From assembly GCF_004210375.1 (NCBI RefSeq), contig NC_134834.1:9236922-9300921 (forward strand): a DNA stretch of 64,000 nt. Reading direction: 5' to 3'. The notes beneath the pieces are model-generated. The model saw nothing but the letters and a program-made list of their open reading frames with translations, was not told where the DNA came from and ran no database searches. The position numbers were made by a program, and so were the translations under genes. The first letter of the stretch is position 1. Each line of letters starts with the position of its first letter. Positions 59,295-64,000 of the stretch are shown in pieces. This stretch comes from Tachypleus tridentatus. Taxonomy: Eukaryota > Arthropoda > Merostomata > Xiphosura > Limulidae.

Positions 59295-59308
59295 ATTGCC
59301 ATGGCAAC
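59295..59308. promoter_or_regulatory. X-box-like (RFX) motif
   Basis: ATTGCCATGGCAAC is a near-perfect inverted repeat fitting the RFX X-box (GTTGCCATGGCAAC) with one mismatch. In animals such sites often lie in promoters of ciliary genes. Which gene it would serve here is unknown; a promoter-like cluster lies about 250 bp to the right. Confidence 0.45.
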
Positions 59309-59555
59309 GGACTTAAGGCTAGCACCACCTACTATTTGAAATGGGACCGTTCCAACACTTGCTTTGGTTCGGTTTCAATAACTAGTGTGTTGATGACAAA
59401 CTTTCATATGAAGCACTAATCACCGGGAACATACCCAAGTTTAGTTATCTTTAAAACAAATTATTAAAATAAAATCCACAGCGGCTCTTTTCAAGAGAGC
59501 AATTCGAGAACGGTTAACCTAACTGAAATTCAAAATATTATCGAAAGATTATGAG

Positions 59556-59624
59556 TGACGTCACATATTGTTTCAAGGCGCATGCGCAGATACGAAGGGA
59601 AAAACAAACAAGGAAAACGGAAGT
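59556..59624. promoter_or_regulatory. CRE / NRF1 / ETS cluster, probable TATA-less promoter
   Basis: Within 70 bp lie a perfect palindromic CRE (TGACGTCA, 59556-59563), a perfect NRF1 site (GCGCATGCGCA, 59578-59588) and an ETS-type core (CGGAAGT, 59618-59624). They sit in a small CpG-containing island in AT-rich DNA. This combination is typical of broad, housekeeping-type promoters. A possible donor (GAA|GTGAGA) overlaps the ETS core at 59622/59623. A clean acceptor (TTTTTAATAG ending 61299) lies 143 bp before the innexin ATG, so a spliced innexin 5' leader is plausible. A leftward gene is an alternative. Confidence 0.55.
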
Positions 59625-60324
59625 GAGATTTCTATTTTATTTAACGTGACTGCAAAAAACGAACAATTTTAAATAAAAAAAAATATTAATTTACACGAAA
59701 ACGTTTGTCAGTTTTACAGTACAAATTTAATAATTTTATTCTAAAAAACGTTTCAATTTCACGGTAAAACGTGTTAGTCTTACAATAAGAACTGATAATA
59801 GCTCTTTCACACAAAAATATGTTGGTTTCGCGGTAAAAATGTAATTTGGTTTTACAGTAAAAACGTGTTATTTTTCCAGTACACACCACTAACTCTTATC
59901 TTCTCTTCACAAAACAGAATAACTCCCACTTTTGACCATTAACTAGTGAAATACTTGTAATGTGACTGTGGAATAATGGAGACTACAATATGCTTTACAG
60001 AGTTTTTAAATACATAATAATGTCTTTATTAATGGCTAGTTCATGTACTGATCCTTAGCAGATAACGTAGAAAATATGGCTTCCAAAAACCACATTTTAG
60101 GCTTAAGATTCTTGAACAAAAAACATATTTTAAAACGTGCTATAGAATCAAATGAATTGTAAATATATATTCTTCCACTTTCGTCTTAACTTGTTTATTC
60201 TAGCTACAGATCACAGGTGTTTAAATTATTATTTTTCACACATTTCTGATTTCAAGCCACAACGAACGTGACGTGACGTCTGTCGTTACATTCTCTTAAT
60301 AACAATTTTTTTCCTATTGGTCTC

Positions 60325-60355
60325 GGCCCGGCATAGTCTGGTGGGTTAAGGCGTT
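60325..60355 (+). mobile_element. 5' fragment of the tRNA-headed SINE
   Basis: 'ggcccggcatagtctggtgg' and 'gttaaggcgtt' match the first 31 bp of the head, then sequence similarity stops. Confidence 0.7.
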
Positions 60356-60566
60356 GGGTTACATTATTGCCCAGCCCTGAAACGGGTCGTCTCGCGTTCA
60401 TATTTACTTTGACATCTAGTGTTTGGGTTCTGGCCTGGCTGGCCTCTCCGGTGCCGCCTTTGTTTCGCTCACCAGTATTATGACCAACCTCACTTCTTCA
60501 CCTTAAAAAATTCAAAATAGAATAAAGGTAAAACCCCATGGAAATTTCAATAATTTTTCACGTGAG

Positions 60567-60817
60567 CGTTCGACTCGTAATCCGAGGGTCGTGGGTTCGA
60601 ATACCGGTCGCACCAAACATGCTCGCCCTTTCAGCCGTGGGGGCGTTATAATGTCACGGTCAATCCCACTATTAGTTGGTAAAAGAGTAGCCCAAGAGTT
60701 AGCGATGGATGGTGATGACTAACTGCCTTCCCTCTAGTCTTACACTGCAAAATTAGGAACGGCTAGCGCAGATAGCCCTCGAGTAGCTTTGCGCAAAATT
60801 AAAAAACAAACAAAAAC
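60567..60817 (+). mobile_element. 5'-truncated SINE with a perfect 12-bp target duplication
   Basis: The copy starts inside the tRNA head ('cgttcgactcgtaatccg') and has an intact B box, body and an A/C-rich tail. The target duplication 'ttttcacgtgag' is exact at 60555-60566 and 60818-60829, so the truncation happened at insertion. It lacks the A-box region. Confidence 0.94.
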
Positions 60818-60938
60818 TTTTCACGTGAGGGGACGAAGAGGAACCACAACGTTCCTGACCACCCCAGTTGGAGAGAGAATACTTCAGATTTTTCTGAATA
60901 TATATAAACTAAGCCCCTGCCACGTTTGTTTGCGTTTT

Positions 60939-61145
60939 CTGAGAGTCGCTGGTTCCAATCCCCGTCGCACCAAACATGCTCGCCCTTTCATCCGTGGAGG
61001 CGTTATAATGTGACGTTGATAAAAGAGTAGCCCAAGAGTTGGCGGTGGGTAGTGATGACTAGTTGCCTTCCCTCTAGTCTTGCACTGCTAAATTAGGGAC
61101 GGCTAGTGCAGATAGCACTTGTGTAGCTTTGCGCGAAATTCAAAA
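60939..61145 (+). mobile_element. SINE copy, truncated and internally deleted
   Basis: It begins near 'ctgagagtcgctggttcc' and lacks a segment between 'aatgtgac' and 'gttgataaaagagtagc', where 'ggtcaatcccactattc' is expected. The tail 'aaaaatagaatag' ends near 61145. Confidence 0.88.
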
Positions 61146-61442
61146 ATAGAATAGAAATTCAATAGATTTGGTCTCCCCTTCCCGTATTTCGATTCTCTGC
61201 GTTTAAAGAAAATATTCTAAACCTTTCGTGAATATATAACATGTGAGGCGATATTATATGGGATATAAATAATATCAATGAATGTTTTATTTTTAATAGG
61301 GAATGAAGATAAGGTGACACCTGACTGGTATTTTAATGTCATCCAGATGGAAGACCTCTGGAGGGGAAAAGAGTAACTACATTAAAAATAAATAAAACAA
61401 TATTTAGGGATAATTAAATAAAGTTAATTTACTCGTGTCGTG

Positions 61443-62540
61443 ATGATACATTTGTTCGGTGTCTTAAAACATGCCTTTAAAAGACGTTCCGAAGTCATTG
61501 ACAACGCTGTATTTCGATTACATTGGTTGTTTACCTCCACTCTACTGATGGTCTTCAGTATTATGATCACTGCTAAACAATACGTCGGCCAGTCCATCTC
61601 CTGTATGAAGACGGACGGTATCCCAGAAGACATCATGAATGCCTACTGTTGGATTCATACCACATTCACTATTCCGGAAGCTTTCAGAAAGACCGTTGGT
61701 GTCGATGTTCCGCATCCTGGAATTGACAATACAAAAATGGGGGAGAAAAAATACTATGCGTATTACCAGTGGGTTTGCTTTGTACTCTTCCTCCAGGCAC
61801 TACTTTTTTATGCGCCATATTACATATGGAAAATATGGGAAGGCGGTGTAATCGCCGCAGTATCCCTCGGAATGCACATAGCTGTGGTTTCAGAAGAAGA
61901 ACGCGAAAAGAAAAGAACGCTTCTAATTAATTATTTTTTAACTCATAAAGGAACTCATAAATTTTATGTCATAAAATATGTGTTTTGTGAATTCCTGTGC
62001 CTTGTGAATGTCGTCGGTCAGATGTGGCTGATGAACGTTTTTTTAGACGATGAATTTTTCAGCTACGGCGTTAAAGTTGTGGAGTTTGCGCAAATGAACC
62101 AGGAGGAGAGAGCTGACCCGATGGTATTTGTGTTTCCACGTATGACCAAGTGCCGGTTCCACCAGTTCGGGTCTTCTGGAGATGTTCAAAAACACGATGC
62201 CTTGTGTATCCTTCCTCTGAACATCGTCAACGAGAAGATATATATCTTTCTTTGGTTTTGGTTCGTCATTCTCGCCATATTGACGATTTTGGTCCTAATA
62301 AATCGTATCGTTATTCTAGTGTTCAGGCAGCTGCGGGCTCGTTTCTTAAAAGGCAGATGTCGCCTAGCAGCCCACAACGACCTTAAGTACATCAGTCGAT
62401 ACAGTGACATAGGTGATTGGTTTCTTCTCTACATGGTCGCAAAGAATGTAGACCCCATAGTGATTCAAGAAGTTACGTCAGAACTGGCTAGGAAGATAAA
62501 CCGATCTAATTCAGATGATACAGAGAACTTAGTTGTCTAA
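61443..62540 (+). CDS. Innexin (invertebrate gap-junction channel protein)
   Basis: A complete, intronless 365-residue innexin. Innexins form gap junctions and hemichannels that pass ions and small molecules between cells, in the plasma membrane. The sequence shows the N-terminal MIHLFGVLKH, TM1 about 28-47 and a first extracellular loop with paired cysteines C54 and C69 ending in the signature YYQWV (107-111). TM2 is about 112-130 and TM3 about 176-198. The second extracellular loop has C237 and C255, TM4 is about 266-293, and a short cytoplasmic tail ends ENLVV. The ATG at 61443 is preferred to the GTG at 61440 because it matches the usual short innexin N-terminus. An acceptor at 61299 suggests a non-coding upstream exon. 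A 41-bp tandem array starts just after the stop. The paralogue cannot be assigned without a tree. Confidence 0.97.
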   Translation: MIHLFGVLKHAFKRRSEVIDNAVFRLHWLFTSTLLMVFSIMITAKQYVGQSISCMKTDGIPEDIMNAYCWIHTTFTIPEAFRKTVGVDVPHPGIDNTKMGEKKYYAYYQWVCFVLFLQALLFYAPYYIWKIWEGGVIAAVSLGMHIAVVSEEEREKKRTLLINYFLTHKGTHKFYVIKYVFCEFLCLVNVVGQMWLMNVFLDDEFFSYGVKVVEFAQMNQEERADPMVFVFPRMTKCRFHQFGSSGDVQKHDALCILPLNIVNEKIYIFLWFWFVILAILTILVLINRIVILVFRQLRARFLKGRCRLAAHNDLKYISRYSDIGDWFLLYMVAKNVDPIVIQEVTSELARKINRSNSDDTENLVV

Positions 62541-62544
62541 ACTG

Positions 62545-63510
62545 TTCTAATCATGTTATACCATACATCAGGACTATCTGTTCTAATCATCACATGTTAC
62601 ACCATACACCAGGATTACCTGTTCTAATCATCCCATGTTATACCATACATCAGGACTACGTGTTCTAATCATCCCATGTTATACCATACATCAGGACTAG
62701 CTGTTCTAATCATCCCATGTTATACCATACATCAGGACCACCTGTTCTATTCATCACATGTTATACCATACATCAGGACTACCTGTTCTAATCATCCCAT
62801 GCTATACCATACATCAGGACTACCTGTTTTAATCATCCCATGTTATACCATACATCAGGACTACCTGTTCTAATCATCACATGTTACACCATACATCAGG
62901 ACTACCTGTTCTAATCATCACATGTTATACCATGCATCAGGACTACCTGTTCTAATCATCACATGTTACACCATACATCAGGACTACCTGTTCTAATCAT
63001 CCCATGTTATACCATACATCAGGACTACCTGTTCTAATCATCCCATGTTATACCATACATCACGACTATCTGTTCTAATCATCACATGTTACACCATACA
63101 TCAGGACTAGCTGTTCTAATCATCCCATGTTATACCATACATCAGGACTACCTGTTCTAATCATCCTATGTTATACCATACATCAGGAATACCTGTTCTA
63201 ATCATCCCATGTTATACCACACATCAGGACTACCTGTTCTAATCATCACATGTTATACCATACATCAGGACTATCTGTTCTAATCATCACATGTTACACC
63301 ATACACCAGGATTACCTGTTCTAATCATCACATGTTACACCATACACCAGGATTACCTGTTCTAATCATCCCATGTTATACCATACATCAGGAATACCTG
63401 TTCTAATCATCCCATGTTACACCATACATCAGGACTACCTGTTCTAATCATCCCATGTTACACCATATATCAAGACCACCTGTTATAATCATCCCATGTT
63501 ACACCACGTC
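62545..63510. repeat. Minisatellite, 41-bp unit, about 23 copies, in the innexin 3' flank
   Basis: Units carry 'ctgttctaatcatcccatg' and 'ttataccatacatcaggactac'. The first recognisable unit begins about 5 bp after the innexin stop codon. The array therefore makes up at least the start of the 3' UTR unless the transcript ends at once. No AATAAA is visible inside the unit. Confidence 0.96.
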
Positions 63511-64000
63511 ATGAGAGTCAGTTGTTTATTAGCTCAGTAGAAATGTACATGTAAACAATGTTTTCTTTTGTTGTTAAAAACAAAACTTCTCAATGTGTTG
63601 TCTTTATTATGAACATAGGAAGGATCGTATATTGAATTCTAGGGTTTTAAATCCTCAAGTTTACCAGTGAGCCACTAGGGGAAGCCACTGTCTTCTAGTG
63701 AAGAATTAGTTACTTAAAAATAAAAAATATTTGTATTTCTTACAGTCACGATCGTTTTTGACTTATTTTATATGATACACGATAATATACCAGTAATAGC
63801 AATAACTACAGTACAGGTAGAGTCGTACATAAACATGTACCTATGATAGAAACAGACCTTGTGGAATGCTCAATTATATTGTACAGTTATTGAAATGTAT
63901 ATAATATTTTAAATGACAGGACGTGTTCTGTATTTTATTTTCGATTTGTTTTGTTTGATTGTAAACCGTTTATAACACGTTACTATTTTAACTTGCGGAA
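63511..64000. other. Right-edge spacer
   Basis: A minus-strand fragment of the second SINE-like family is possible at 63630-63690 ('ccagtgagccactaggg'). Otherwise this is AT-rich sequence with no gene seen. Confidence 0.35.

Overview
This is eukaryotic, AT-rich, intron-bearing animal DNA, most likely from a chelicerate and probably a horseshoe crab. Two things point there. A complete arthropod-type innexin gene lies near the right end. About fifteen copies of a tRNA-headed SINE have a pol III A/B-box head, a long conserved body and an (AAAC)n tail that I associate with horseshoe-crab sequence; that species link is memory, not a search result. Nothing suggests bacterial DNA, so operons, ribosome binding sites and CRISPR do not apply.

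The most striking property is tandem repetition. Some eighteen unrelated minisatellite arrays, with units of 28 to 114 bp and up to about 80 copies, occupy roughly 27 kb, over 40% of the window. Several show higher-order structure: 240 bp in the 80-bp array, 480 bp in the 48-bp array and 644 bp in the 43-bp array. Arrays sit against gene ends: a 98-bp array begins 3 bp from a start codon, and a 41-bp array begins just after the innexin stop codon.

Genes from left to right. (1) 1-3118, plus strand: the last three exons of an unrecognised gene, joined in consistent phase. (2) 7653-17574, minus strand: a three-exon secreted protein assembled here as signal peptide/PAN-apple, EGF, PAN-apple. Its introns are filled with minisatellites, SINEs, a hAT relic and another DNA transposon. 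(3) 12118-13516: that transposon has about 150-bp inverted repeats and a broken intronless gene. In front of the gene is a textbook heat-shock promoter: thirteen GAA/TTC units in one 5-bp register, a TATA box and an initiator. (4) 29822-30958: a dead Tc1-like element with perfect 26-bp inverted repeats. (5) 58706-58919, minus: an orphan last exon. (6) 59295-59624: an X-box and a CRE/NRF1/ETS cluster that look like a TATA-less promoter. (7) 61443-62540: a complete single-exon innexin, possibly served by that promoter through a spliced 5' leader.

From 20.4 to 58.5 kb I find almost no convincing coding sequence: arrays, SINEs and unannotatable AT-rich spacer. Small exons there could have been missed. 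All exon calls rest on reading frame, phase and splice motifs seen by eye.
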